Below, piece by piece: positions 15,382 to 24,159 of a stretch of DNA of 64,000 bases. Location: positions 1 through 64,000 of the forward strand of contig NZ_JACLZI010000066.1 of the NCBI RefSeq assembly GCF_014280935.1. The letters run 5' to 3'. Made by a program: the position numbers and the translations under genes. Each line of letters begins with the position of its first letter. Position 1 is the first letter of the stretch. This DNA comes from Aquibacillus kalidii. Its GTDB lineage: Bacteria > Bacillota > Bacilli > Bacillales > Amphibacillaceae. A model generated the notes under the pieces. The model saw only the letters and a list, made by a program, of their open reading frames with translations, did not search any database and was not told the origin of the DNA.

Positions 15382-16521
15382 TTGAAAAAAATGATGAATG
15401 ATCAAACACTAGACTTCATCATCGACGAAATGATTGATGCAGTTGAAAATAGTAAAGACGAAATTTTTCATATAGGAGAAGATTCTCGTCAAGAATATGA
15501 GAAGTTATTAGAAGAACTAGAAGCGATAAAGGTCCAGGTTGTTGATGTTATTGAAGATGGTGATGAAATAGAGAGGAAAACAAAACTCTCTCGTACAAGA
15601 TTATTAGAAGTGAATAAAAATTTCAGGAAATACTCTGAAGATGAGATTCGTGCCGTATATGATCAGACGCATAAGCTGCAAACGGAATTAACGATGAAGC
15701 GTGAAAAGGAACATACGCTTCGTGACAAAAGGGATGACATTCAGAGAAGACTGCAAAATCTTGAACAGACTGTCGAGCGAGCAGAGGGGCTTGTCGGAAA
15801 GATTTCTGTTGTGCTAAATTATTTAAATGAAGATTTTAAACAGGTTACAGAATTAATTCATGATGCGGAAGAGAAGCAAGAATTTGGCTTGAAAATAATT
15901 GAGGCGCAAGAAGAGGAAAGAAGAAGATTATCGAGAGAAATGCATGATGGTCCAGCGCAAATGCTTGCAAATATTTTGTTGCGTTCGGAGATAGTTGATC
16001 GGACATTCCGAGAGCGAAGTGTTGATGAAGCGATTGAAGAAATGAAAAGTATGCGATCAATGGTTCGATCATCTTTATATGAAGTAAGAAGAATTATTTA
16101 TGATTTAAGGCCAATGGCTTTGGATGACCTTGGACTAGTCCCAACTATAAGGAAATACTTAACAACTATTGAAGAATATAACCATAACCAATTTGAAATT
16201 AAGTTTGAACCTTTTGGGAAAGAAGGGCGTCTAAATAGTAAGTATGAAGTGGCATTATTCCGTCTTATTCAGGAGTCTGTTCAAAATGCAGTCAAGCATG
16301 CAGAGCCTAAAAACATTGTCGTGAAAATGGAAACGTGTAAAAACTTTGTGACTGCTTCGATTCAAGATGATGGAAAGGGATTTGATATATCCAATAAGAA
16401 AGATAAGTCTTTTGGCATACTTGGCATGCGCGAACGCCTCGAAATATTGGATGGGAAACTAACGATTGACTCAAAAGAAGGGGTGGGTACTAAAGTGCTT
16501 ATCCAAGTTCCGTTAAATTAA
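15382..16521 (+). CDS. degS: DegS sensor histidine kinase
   Basis: This soluble kinase (379 residues) phosphorylates DegU. The N-terminal half is a coiled-coil sensor (about 1-170). The HisKA_3 dimerisation helix carries the phosphorylated His188 in REMHDGPAQML, one position from His189 of B. subtilis DegS. A HATPase domain follows with an N box (ESVQNAVKHAEP) and DDGKGFD. I start at TTG 15382, with GGTGG 7 nt upstream; this register reproduces the B. subtilis numbering, whereas the ATG 14 codons earlier would add an unrelated extension. degU follows after 109 bp. Confidence 0.94.
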   Translation: MKKMMNDQTLDFIIDEMIDAVENSKDEIFHIGEDSRQEYEKLLEELEAIKVQVVDVIEDGDEIERKTKLSRTRLLEVNKNFRKYSEDEIRAVYDQTHKLQTELTMKREKEHTLRDKRDDIQRRLQNLEQTVERAEGLVGKISVVLNYLNEDFKQVTELIHDAEEKQEFGLKIIEAQEEERRRLSREMHDGPAQMLANILLRSEIVDRTFRERSVDEAIEEMKSMRSMVRSSLYEVRRIIYDLRPMALDDLGLVPTIRKYLTTIEEYNHNQFEIKFEPFGKEGRLNSKYEVALFRLIQESVQNAVKHAEPKNIVVKMETCKNFVTASIQDDGKGFDISNKKDKSFGILGMRERLEILDGKLTIDSKEGVGTKVLIQVPLN

Positions 16522-16630
16522 TTCAAAAGTAATAATACAAATGAACATTAATGCGTTATAATAAGTAAAGTTGCTAAAATTGACAAACTTTTTATTACAT
16601 AGATTAATAGATAGTATAGGAGGACAAAAA

Positions 16631-17311
16631 ATGACAACACAAATAATTCTAATAGATGATCATAAGTTGTTCAGAGAAGGAGTAAAACGCATTCTTGACT
16701 TTGAACCTAGTTTTTCTGTTGTTGCTGAAGGGGATGACGGTGCGATGGCGCTCACTTTAGTAGAAGAGTACCAACCAGACGTTGTACTGATGGACATCAA
16801 TATGCCAACAATAAATGGTGTCGAAGCGACTGCTGAGCTAATTAAACGTTTCCCGGATATTAACGTGATTATCTTGTCGATTCACGATGATGAGAACTAT
16901 GTCACACATGCACTGAAATCTGGTGCACAAGGCTACTTACTGAAAGAGATGGATTCTAATTCACTAATTGAAGCAATTAAGGTAGTAAGTGAAGGTGGGT
17001 CTTATTTACATCCAAAGGTTACACATAATCTAGTAAAGGAATACCGTCGACTTACTTCTGAAACTACTACGAAATTAGTAGATAAAATGATAGATTACCG
17101 TAAACCTTTACATCTGTTGACTAGAAGAGAATGTGAAGTGCTACAATTATTAGCAGATGGTAAAAGTAACCGCGGCGTAGCTGAAACGTTATATATTAGT
17201 GAAAAAACAGTTAAAAACCATGTGAGTAATATCTTGCAAAAGATGAATGTTAACGACCGTACACAAGCAGTGGTTACAGCTATTCGTAATGGATGGGTAG
17301 AAGTGCTATAA
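16631..17311 (+). CDS. degU: DegU response regulator
   Basis: The 226-residue NarL/FixJ-type regulator has a receiver domain (1-120; acidic pair Asp9/Asp10, phosphoacceptor Asp55 in LMDINMP, Lys in LLKEMD) and a LuxR-type helix-turn-helix (about 160-220; [19 protein letters not shown]). DegU controls swarming, secreted enzymes, competence (comK) and biofilm genes in B. subtilis depending on phosphorylation. AGGAGG lies 8 nt before the ATG. A TATAAT at 16557-16562 may give degU its own promoter besides read-through from degS. Confidence 0.96.
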   Translation: MTTQIILIDDHKLFREGVKRILDFEPSFSVVAEGDDGAMALTLVEEYQPDVVLMDINMPTINGVEATAELIKRFPDINVIILSIHDDENYVTHALKSGAQGYLLKEMDSNSLIEAIKVVSEGGSYLHPKVTHNLVKEYRRLTSETTTKLVDKMIDYRKPLHLLTRRECEVLQLLADGKSNRGVAETLYISEKTVKNHVSNILQKMNVNDRTQAVVTAIRNGWVEVL

Positions 17312-17328
17312 TACAATCCTTCGTTTAA

Positions 17329-17359
17329 ATAAACCGGTGTAAGTAATGCGCCGGTTTAT
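17329..17359 (+). terminator. hairpin behind degU; rest of 17360-17618 empty
   Basis: ATAAACCGG pairs with CCGGTTTAT around a 13-nt loop containing two more possible pairs. No clear T-run follows, so termination may be partial. The remaining stretch up to degV is AT-rich and shows no gene or recognisable site. Confidence 0.5.
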
Positions 17360-17618
17360 CTGGGCTGATCCGTAGTGAATTCTCGTTTCCCTCATTTTAA
17401 CCCCAATAAACTCTAGACGAAGATATTAACCTTTTCCTAATTAATATACGAATATGGTTTGGTAAAATATCACAAATCGTGTTTATGCTCTATTATTTTT
17501 TTTCTTTATTATGTAAAATAATGTAGGAATGAATTAATTAATAGTATAGCTTCTAAATGTTAGGTTATGCTGAATAGAATTAGAAAGTAAATCTGGACAA
17601 GAAGGGTACGATTATTTA

Positions 17619-18461
17619 ATGAAAGTAGCTGTGATGACAGATAGTACGGCCTACATCCCTAAAGCCATACGTGAACAGTGGGATATATACATGGTTCCAC
17701 TAAATGTTGTCTTTGGTCATGAGTCCTATCAAGAGGAAGTGGACCTGTCGATAGATGATTTTTATAGTTTAGTTAAAAACGAAGCGGAGTTACCAAAAAC
17801 ATCGCAGCCGTCGTTCGGATTGATTACACAAACGTTAGAAGAATTAGCAAAAGATTATGATGCTGTTATTTCAATCCATTTATCTAGCGGTATAAGCGGA
17901 ACATATCAATCTGTTCTTTCTGCTAACAATATGGTAGACGGTATTGAAGTATATGGCTTTGATTCGGAAATTAGCTGTATGCCACAAGGGTTTTATGTGC
18001 TAGAAGCTGCAGAAATGGCCAGGAATGGTGCTGAACCAGAAGAAATAATCGAGCGCTTAAATGAAATGAAACAATCAATGAAAGCCTATTTCGTTGTCGA
18101 TGATTTAAGTCATTTACACCGCGGTGGCCGTTTAAGTGGTGCGCAAGCGTTAGTTGGTAGTATGCTGCAGATTAAGCCAGTACTTCATTTTGAAGATACT
18201 AAGATTGTACCGTTTGAAAAAATTAGAACACAAAAACGAGCTTACAAACGCATTAAAGGACTGTTTGAAGAGGATGCCCAGACTGGCAAGCCGATTCGGG
18301 CTGTTGTGATTCACGCCAATTGTGAAGCAGAAGCTGAAGACTTTAAACGAGATTTAGAGCAGCAGTTCCCTAATGCAGAAATAATGTTAAGTTATTTTGG
18401 CCCAGTAATTGGCACACACCTTGGTGAAGGTGCGCTTGGGCTTGGTTGGTATTTTAAGTAA
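17619..18461 (+). CDS. degV: DegV-family fatty-acid-binding protein
   Basis: The 280-residue protein begins with VAVMTDSTAYIPKAI and has the SxxSGT-type lipid-binding signature IHLSSGISGTYQS (around 88-100), plus DDLSHLHRGGRLSGAQALVG (around 161-180). DegV proteins bind a fatty acid and, in Firmicutes, act with fatty-acid kinase (FakA/FakB), giving acyl-phosphate for membrane lipid synthesis. B. subtilis also has a degV gene next to degSU and comFA, so this is the conserved syntenic copy. The ATG has only a modest AGAAGGG site about 12 nt upstream. Confidence 0.93.
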   Translation: MKVAVMTDSTAYIPKAIREQWDIYMVPLNVVFGHESYQEEVDLSIDDFYSLVKNEAELPKTSQPSFGLITQTLEELAKDYDAVISIHLSSGISGTYQSVLSANNMVDGIEVYGFDSEISCMPQGFYVLEAAEMARNGAEPEEIIERLNEMKQSMKAYFVVDDLSHLHRGGRLSGAQALVGSMLQIKPVLHFEDTKIVPFEKIRTQKRAYKRIKGLFEEDAQTGKPIRAVVIHANCEAEAEDFKRDLEQQFPNAEIMLSYFGPVIGTHLGEGALGLGWYFK

Positions 18462-18496
18462 TATTTTGATTCATGCAATTATTATTAATTATCTTT

Positions 18497-18525
18497 GGCG
18501 CCAGGGGAACCTGGTGCCTTACTTC
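18497..18525 (+). terminator. hairpin behind degV
   Basis: GGCGCCAGG and CCTGGTGCC form a 9-bp stem with one G-T pair and a 4-nt loop, followed by TTACTTCTAT. It is a plausible but weak terminator. Confidence 0.55.
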
Positions 18526-18574
18526 TATATTCCCCATAAACTTCAACTACTATGTTATTCCTTATTTCGAATTC

Positions 18575-18995
18575 TTTTACAAAGGCTCTTTTCTCATAGT
18601 TTGTTGCTTCAGAATGATGCAGTTAAGATAAATAGCGTCATAGTGTAAATATTCAGCTGTAAAGGATGAGTGCAACGTTGATTTCCGCTCCGGGCAGTTG
18701 CTTTCCGTGGGCAACGCCTCAGCCTCCTCGGAAGAACACCGCTTCCTGTGGGGTCTTCACCTGTTGCTCTTCCCACAGGAGTCAACTGCCCTCCACTCCA
18801 ATCACCCACTAAAAGAGGCTGGATTTCGTTTGCTTAATTGCAAATAATCTATAAACTGAGAGCGGAGGAAATTCACGTAAACTCCTGTGGGAAAGCGAAG
18901 TGAATTTCTGTAGTGACACCTATAAGTTAATTCGCATTCTATCGATATTGTGACAAAAGCAATAATAGTTACGAAAAGAGCCTTTGCAAAAGTTT
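18575..18995. repeat. MITE-like interspersed repeat with outer inverted repeats
   Basis: CAAAGGCTCTTTTC at 18581-18594 recurs as its reverse complement at 18976-18989, and the flanking bases are partly similar. Between them lies a GC-richer block of about 140 bp (18670-18810), with TTTCCGTGGGCAACGCCTCA, CCTGTGGGGTCTTCACC and CCCACAGGAGTC, followed by a related block, CTCCTGTGGGAAAGCGAAG. From memory, sequences of this type (CCACAGGAGTC, CCTCAGCCTCCTCG) are scattered in many Bacillaceae genomes. There is no transposase and no plausible gene. It fills the degV-comFA gap. Confidence 0.75.
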
Positions 18996-19055
18996 CTCAC
19001 TATTAATTAAATTACTCATATATTATCACTTGATATTAAAAAAGGAGGTTTAACT

Positions 19056-20513
19056 ATGCTGAATATAGCATCCTCATTAAAATCCTACTTTACCCCTTCC
19101 TATTCATGGGTTCCCTCTTCCAATACTAAACAAGACGACTCAATTTATTCCAAACAATTTGCTGGAAAACTATTACTAAGACAGGAAATTCCACTAGATG
19201 ATCCAACGTTAAATGAATTACTTCATAATAATCTATTCACAACATTAGATTCCATTGAGAAATACATATGGGGACATCGCTGTAGGCGGTGTGGGAATAA
19301 GAAAAAGCACTTGTTTGCAAATATTCCCTGTGCTAGGTGCAATCATACTCATCTTTATTGTAGAAAATGTATCGAAATGGGTAGAGTACTAGAATGTGAG
19401 CCCCTATATTATTGGACTGGATCCTCACCAACTTGGTTAGAACAGGAAGAGCCATGTGGATGGTCAGGGGAACTAACAAGACACCAACAGGTTGCCTCAG
19501 ACCGAATAAAAGAAATGATGATAAAAGGGAATTCGGAGCTCTTATGCTGGGCTGTATGTGGTGCAGGAAAAACGGAGATGCTTTTTGATGGTATATCAGC
19601 AGCCATTAAACTTGGAAAGAGAGTGTGTCTTGCTACTCCACGTGCTGATGTAGTTAGAGAACTGCTGCCGCGTTTTCGAATTGCCTTTCCTAATACAGAA
19701 ATCGAAGCGCTATATGGTGGGAGTGAGGAAAAACAGGGAGCTGCACAATTAATCATTGCGACAACCCACCAGCTATTACGTTTTGCACATGCATTTGATG
19801 TAATGATTATAGATGAAATTGACGCATTCCCATTTCATGCAGATTCCTCTTTGCCATTTGCTGCTAAGCGCGCAGTAAAACCTTCAGCTGCCACCATCTA
19901 CCTAACAGCAACACCAAGAAAGCAACAAAAAAGGCGTATCGAAGCGAAAACATTGCCAACTGTTTTTGTCCCTGTTCGTTTTCATGGTCACCCTCTTCCA
20001 ATCCCAAAACTACAAATGAGCTTTACATTGAATAAATCCCTAAATGCGAACTTGCCCCCCACTTCCTTTATGAAATGGTATCAACACTACCGTATCAATC
20101 CAAATAGACAGCTTTTAATATTTGTAGCCAAAATTGAGTTAGCAGAGCCTCTAGTAGAGTCCCTCATAAGCCTTCATATTGCTAGCGGAAAAGATGAAAT
20201 AACATCGGTACATGCAGCTGATCCAGATCGGGAAATCAAGGTTCAGCAATTCCGTGAGCAGAAATTAAAACTTTTAGTCACCACTACGATTTTAGAACGT
20301 GGCGTAACATTTCCTTCTGTGGATGTCGTTGTATTTGATGCGGGTCACCAGGTGTTTGATGAAGCAGCACTTGTTCAGATTGCCGGGAGGGCTGGTAGAA
20401 GTCCAGATGATCCAACAGGAGAGGTGATTTTTTATCATAGTGGAAAAACAGATGCCATGGTAGAAGCGGTCCATTCTATTATTAGAATGAATAGGAAAGG
20501 TAGGAGATTATAG
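19056..20513 (+). CDS. comFA: ComFA, DNA-uptake helicase/translocase
   Basis: This 485-residue superfamily 2 ATPase powers entry of single-stranded DNA through the competence channel on the inner membrane face. The N-terminal four-cysteine zinc region is present (CRRCGNK...CARC, then CRKC, about 76-111). The Walker A is CGAGKTE with Lys172, the DEAD-like box is IIDEIDAF, and motif III is LTATPRK. The C-terminal helicase lobe ends with QIAGRAGRSPDDPTG. GGAGG lies before the ATG. Its stop codon overlaps the comFC GTG by one base. comFB, which separates them in B. subtilis, is missing. Expression is expected from ComK; I found no clear K-box pair. Confidence 0.95.
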   Translation: MLNIASSLKSYFTPSYSWVPSSNTKQDDSIYSKQFAGKLLLRQEIPLDDPTLNELLHNNLFTTLDSIEKYIWGHRCRRCGNKKKHLFANIPCARCNHTHLYCRKCIEMGRVLECEPLYYWTGSSPTWLEQEEPCGWSGELTRHQQVASDRIKEMMIKGNSELLCWAVCGAGKTEMLFDGISAAIKLGKRVCLATPRADVVRELLPRFRIAFPNTEIEALYGGSEEKQGAAQLIIATTHQLLRFAHAFDVMIIDEIDAFPFHADSSLPFAAKRAVKPSAATIYLTATPRKQQKRRIEAKTLPTVFVPVRFHGHPLPIPKLQMSFTLNKSLNANLPPTSFMKWYQHYRINPNRQLLIFVAKIELAEPLVESLISLHIASGKDEITSVHAADPDREIKVQQFREQKLKLLVTTTILERGVTFPSVDVVVFDAGHQVFDEAALVQIAGRAGRSPDDPTGEVIFYHSGKTDAMVEAVHSIIRMNRKGRRL

Positions 20514-21193
20514 TGTATTGCTTATGGTGTGATGAGGAAATTTTAGTTGAGGTGAATTGGACTAACTTTTTATTGCCAGATAGGCCTAAACAGCTGTGTG
20601 AAGCTTGTGAGAAATCATTACAGCGAATAGAAGGAGCAATATGCAAACTATGTGGTAGGCCATCAGATGTTGAGGTTTGTATGGATTGTGAAAGATGGGA
20701 GAATGATGCTGGTTGGAAAGGGGTACTTACGTTTAATAGGTCTGTTTTTCAATATAATTCTAGAATGAAGGAAATGATTGCTAGGTGGAAATATAGAGGG
20801 GATTATGCACTACTAGAAGCCTTTCGTGAAACAATTATTAAGACTTTTAATCAAACGTTTGTTCAAGTTCGGAAAGATACTATTTTAGTACCTATTCCGC
20901 TTAGTGAAGAGAGACTTTTCGAACGTGGGTTTAACCAAGCTGAAGCATTAGCTAATTTAACTGGACTACCATGTGAAAATCGGCTATCAAGAATACATAC
21001 TGAAAAGCAATCAAAGAAAACGAGGAGTGATAGATTAGCCACAACGAACCCTTTTAAAATAGAAACTAAAATAGATAGGCCAGTTATCTTAATAGATGAT
21101 ATTTATACGACTGGAATTACACTTCGACATGCAGCATCTTTACTAAAAAAACATGGTTGTCCAAAAGTATATTCGTTTACATTGGTTAGGTAA
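20513..21193 (+). CDS. comFC: ComFC, competence-associated phosphoribosyltransferase-like protein
   Basis: The 226-residue protein has an N-terminal zinc-ribbon-like part (CLWCDEEI...CEAC...CKLCGRPS...CMDC) and a PRTase-type domain. The latter contains LVPIPLSEERLFERGFNQAE (about 126-145) and the PRPP loop VILIDDIYTTGITLR (about 193-207). ComFC/ComF proteins are needed for transformation and bind ComFA and DprA in other Firmicutes. The start is GTG, with GGTAGGAG upstream, overlapping the comFA stop (TAGTG), so the two are translationally coupled. Confidence 0.95.
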   Translation: MYCLWCDEEILVEVNWTNFLLPDRPKQLCEACEKSLQRIEGAICKLCGRPSDVEVCMDCERWENDAGWKGVLTFNRSVFQYNSRMKEMIARWKYRGDYALLEAFRETIIKTFNQTFVQVRKDTILVPIPLSEERLFERGFNQAEALANLTGLPCENRLSRIHTEKQSKKTRSDRLATTNPFKIETKIDRPVILIDDIYTTGITLRHAASLLKKHGCPKVYSFTLVR

Positions 21194-21269
21194 ATGGTAA
21201 ATAAATACATGATTTATTCCACATAGTCTATGCTATAATGAAGCCAAAAATGTTAAGGTGGAATTATAG

Positions 21270-21692
21270 ATGGGTGAATTATCAAATTGCTCACAATGTA
21301 ACGGGTTATTTGTGAAAACAACAAAGGATATCTGTCCTAACTGCGTGAAGGAAGAAGAAAAGGCATTTAGAACAGTGTATGATTTTCTGAAAATTAGAAT
21401 GAATCGTCAGGCTACTATTGTAGAAATAGTGGAAGCGACAGGTGTGGAGGAACGTTTAATTATTAAATTTGTGAAGGAACAGCGTTTACGGCCGTCACAG
21501 TTTCCTAACCTGACTTATCCTTGTCAAAGGTGCGGATCAGAAATAAATGAAGGTAATTTATGCAGTGATTGTTCTAAGGAATTGGCGACAGATTTGAAAA
21601 ATCAGGATGTATATAACGATTTAGCCAAAAGAAAAGCGGAAGAAGAAAAAAGAAAAGCTAATACTTATTATTCAATAAAAAGACAAAATTGA
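21270..21692 (+). CDS. yvyF: YvyF-type flagellar operon protein
   Basis: The 140-residue protein has two zinc-ribbon-like cysteine sets, CSQC...CPNC near the N-terminus and CQRCGSEI...CSDC around residues 89-109, separated by a helix-turn-helix-like stretch. It ends in a charged tail. It matches YvyF (TIGR03826), which lies immediately before flgM in Bacillaceae; some studies treat it as a regulator that opposes or modulates FlgM. AAGGTGG precedes the ATG. A TGCTATAAT element at 21231-21239 is the likely sigma-A promoter. Confidence 0.9.
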   Translation: MGELSNCSQCNGLFVKTTKDICPNCVKEEEKAFRTVYDFLKIRMNRQATIVEIVEATGVEERLIIKFVKEQRLRPSQFPNLTYPCQRCGSEINEGNLCSDCSKELATDLKNQDVYNDLAKRKAEEEKRKANTYYSIKRQN

Positions 21693-21702
21693 TTTAAATT
21701 AC

Positions 21703-21729
21703 TAAACAATTTAAGGACAAATCCGATAA
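21703..21729 (+). promoter_or_regulatory. sigma-D promoter of the flgM operon
   Basis: TAAA (21703-21706), a 15-bp spacer and TCCGATAA (722-729 of this kilobase) match the sigma-D consensus TAAA-N15-GCCGATAT, with mismatches only at the first and last -10 bases. It is the same -10 sequence as before hag. It drives flgM and the genes behind it, giving the usual autoregulatory loop through the anti-sigma factor. Confidence 0.85.
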
Positions 21730-21774
21730 TAAGATTAGAGATAAGTGTGAATTTAACGAAAGAGGTGATCGATC

Positions 21775-22044
21775 TTGAAAATACAAGGTCCAAACCACTC
21801 TAATTTTAATCCATATCAAAAACAAATTAATAAACAAGCAGAAATTAAAAGTCAGCTAACTAAACGGGAAGACCAGCTACATATTTCTGATAAGGCGAAG
21901 GCACTACAAGATATTGATAAGCCAAGCTTCGTGAGACAGAAGAAGGTAGCGCAGATTAAGCAGGCTGTGCAGTCTGGTGAATATACTGTCGATGCAAAAG
22001 AGACAGCTAAGAAAATGTTAGATTTCTGGAATAACAAAATCTAA
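21775..22044 (+). CDS. flgM: FlgM anti-sigma-D factor
   Basis: The 89-residue protein has a disordered polar N-terminal half and a C-terminal sigma-binding helical part, VRQKKVAQIKQAVQSGEYTV, then AKETAKKMLDFW (about 52-85). This is typical of FlgM, which holds sigma-D (FliA) until the hook is complete. The start is TTG, with AGAGGTGATC upstream; no ATG fits. It is the first gene behind the sigma-D promoter and is followed by flgN after 15 bp. Confidence 0.95.
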   Translation: MKIQGPNHSNFNPYQKQINKQAEIKSQLTKREDQLHISDKAKALQDIDKPSFVRQKKVAQIKQAVQSGEYTVDAKETAKKMLDFWNNKI

Positions 22045-22059
22045 AGGAGAGGACGCATC

Positions 22060-22557
22060 ATGTCCGTTCAATCAATAATTGATACACTGCAAAAAATAGC
22101 GCAACTACACCAAAGTTTGTTGAACATTTCTGAAATGAAAACAGATGTCTTGAAAAAAGGCGATACAGACGAATTACAAAAGCTTTTAAAGCAGGAGCAA
22201 AAGCATGCCCAAGCTATTAACCAGTTGGAAAATGCACGTCTTGGCTTGGTTGAGAAATGGGGACGTGAAAAAGGAATTGATTCTTCTTCACTGACTGTTT
22301 CAGAAATGTTAGATAACCATCTGGAAGGACCGGAAAAGCGAGACCTGGAAGATGTGACTGTTCAGTTAGCCGAGGTGTTAGTGAAGTTAAAGCAACAAGA
22401 AGATTTAAACCAACAATTAACACAGCAATCGCTGCAATTTATTCAATTGTCGATGGACATGATAAATCCCGGTATTAAAAACATAAATTATGGTGTGAAA
22501 CATACTAAACAAGCTAGCCAAACTTCAAATCGATCGGTATTTGATTCTAAGGCGTAG
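22060..22557 (+). CDS. flgN: FlgN flagellar export chaperone
   Basis: The 165-residue protein is almost wholly alpha-helical, with the FlgN pattern of an N-terminal LNISEMKTDVLKKGDTDEL and a C-terminal amphipathic segment. It is the cytoplasmic chaperone for the hook-filament junction proteins FlgK and FlgL, which are encoded next. AAAGGAGAGG precedes the ATG, 15 bp after flgM. Confidence 0.93.
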   Translation: MSVQSIIDTLQKIAQLHQSLLNISEMKTDVLKKGDTDELQKLLKQEQKHAQAINQLENARLGLVEKWGREKGIDSSSLTVSEMLDNHLEGPEKRDLEDVTVQLAEVLVKLKQQEDLNQQLTQQSLQFIQLSMDMINPGIKNINYGVKHTKQASQTSNRSVFDSKA

Positions 22558-22577
22558 GGATAGGGAGGAAACAAAGG

Positions 22578-24149
22578 ATGGGTTCAACCTTTGGAGGTTT
22601 AGAGATTGCGAAGCGTGCGTTAAACACGCAGCAGTCAGCGCTTTATACAACGAGTCACAACATAGCAAATGCAAATACAGAAGGTTATACAAGGCAGCGA
22701 GTGAACTTTGAACAAACAGCTCCCTATCCACCAGCGTCTAGAAACAGACCAGAAATACCTGGACAAGTTGGTAGTGGAGTAGAAGCTGGATCTATTGAAC
22801 GAGTAAGAGATAGTTTTCTAGATGTTCAATACCGTAGTGAAAATAGTAAACTAGGTTATTATCAGTCTAAAGCAGATGCAATGGCTCAGATGGAAACAAT
22901 TATGAATGAGCCATCCGAGCAAGGGTTAGCAAATACAATGGATCAATTTTGGCAATCATTGCAGGATTTATCAGTAAATCCTGAGGATGCTGGGGCTAGA
23001 TCAGTTGTGCGTCAACGTGGTGTTGCAGTTGCTGAAGCGTTTAACTATATATCTAATTCACTGAATTCAGTGAGAGCAGATTTACAAAGTGAAATTGGTG
23101 TTACGGAAACGGAAGTAAACTCTATTATCGATCAGATTAATAATGTAAACCAACAAATTGGTGATATTGAGCCACACGGTTATTTACCAAATGATTTGTA
23201 TGATGAACGAGATAGATTGATAGATAAGCTTTCTGGAATAGTTAACATAAAAGTTTCCTATGAAAAAAGTGGCGGACAGCCTAGTCCACAAGCAAGCGGT
23301 AAAGCTACTATTACATTAGCAGGTAACGGAGCGGAAAGTGGAATTAAGCTAGTTGACGCTTCTTCTAATACGGTTAATCATTTTGATGTTGGATATGATG
23401 GGAATAAGGATGTTAATACTATTACATTTTATAATCCAAAAGACTTAGCGAATGGCGAAACAGATCCTGCTACCATTGCAGCAGATAAAAAGACAGCAGT
23501 TGATGCTTATTCTTTTCAGTCTAGTGGAAAGCTTAAGGCGTTAGTTGAAACCAATGGGTATGTTGCAGCGAATGGTCAAGCTACTGGTGAATTTAATAAG
23601 ATGGTAGCTAATCTTGATAAGATGGCCTATGCGTTTGTAAATACGTTTAATACACAACATCAATTGGGAACTGACTTAGAAGGTAATACAGGAACTGATG
23701 CTAAGTTGTTTTTCACAGCTTTAGCTACAGAGAAAGGTGCTGCTTCTACTATTTCTGTCAGCCAAGATATTAAGGATAGTACTGACTATATTACAGCTAG
23801 TTTAAATGGAGACAGTGGTGATGGTACGAATGCTAATAAGTTAGCAGATGTATTTAATCAGTTGAATGTTGGTTTAGGTGCAACTACTTCTATTAATAGT
23901 TACTACCAGTCAGCTATAGGCGAAATGGCTGTTATTACACAGGAATCAAATAGAATGGTTAATAACGCTACAATATTAAAGCAGCAAGTCCAGGAGAATC
24001 GTCAATCTGTTAGTGCAGTTTCTCTTGATGAAGAAATGACGAATATGATTCAGTTCCAACACGCTTATAATGCTGCTGCACGTAGTATGACTACTGTAGA
24101 TGAAATGCTAGATAGAATTATTAATAATATGGGATTAGTTGGAAGGTAG
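22578..24149 (+). CDS. flgK: FlgK, hook-filament junction protein 1
   Basis: The 523-residue secreted axial protein starts with the N-terminal D0 helix FGGLEIAKRALNTQQSALYT, followed by the rod/hook signature HNIANANTEGYTRQ (about 28-41). The C-terminus has VSLDEEMTNMIQFQHAYNAA, then ARSMTTVDEMLDRI, the conserved coiled-coil end. The middle is variable, as in the family. It connects the hook to the filament. GGGAGG lies before the ATG. flgL follows at once. Confidence 0.96.
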   Translation: MGSTFGGLEIAKRALNTQQSALYTTSHNIANANTEGYTRQRVNFEQTAPYPPASRNRPEIPGQVGSGVEAGSIERVRDSFLDVQYRSENSKLGYYQSKADAMAQMETIMNEPSEQGLANTMDQFWQSLQDLSVNPEDAGARSVVRQRGVAVAEAFNYISNSLNSVRADLQSEIGVTETEVNSIIDQINNVNQQIGDIEPHGYLPNDLYDERDRLIDKLSGIVNIKVSYEKSGGQPSPQASGKATITLAGNGAESGIKLVDASSNTVNHFDVGYDGNKDVNTITFYNPKDLANGETDPATIAADKKTAVDAYSFQSSGKLKALVETNGYVAANGQATGEFNKMVANLDKMAYAFVNTFNTQHQLGTDLEGNTGTDAKLFFTALATEKGAASTISVSQDIKDSTDYITASLNGDSGDGTNANKLADVFNQLNVGLGATTSINSYYQSAIGEMAVITQESNRMVNNATILKQQVQENRQSVSAVSLDEEMTNMIQFQHAYNAAARSMTTVDEMLDRIINNMGLVGR

Positions 24150-24159
24150 GTGAATGTGG

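Noticed and set aside
18609-18809. Minus-strand 66-codon frame
   Set aside because: It lies inside the GC-rich interspersed repeat and has no gene-like start or homology that I recognise.
18970-18995. ComK box (AAAA-N5-TTTT) before comFA
   Set aside because: Only a single imperfect AAAA-N5-TTTG is present, and it belongs to the inverted repeat of the interspersed element; a second box at proper distance was not found.
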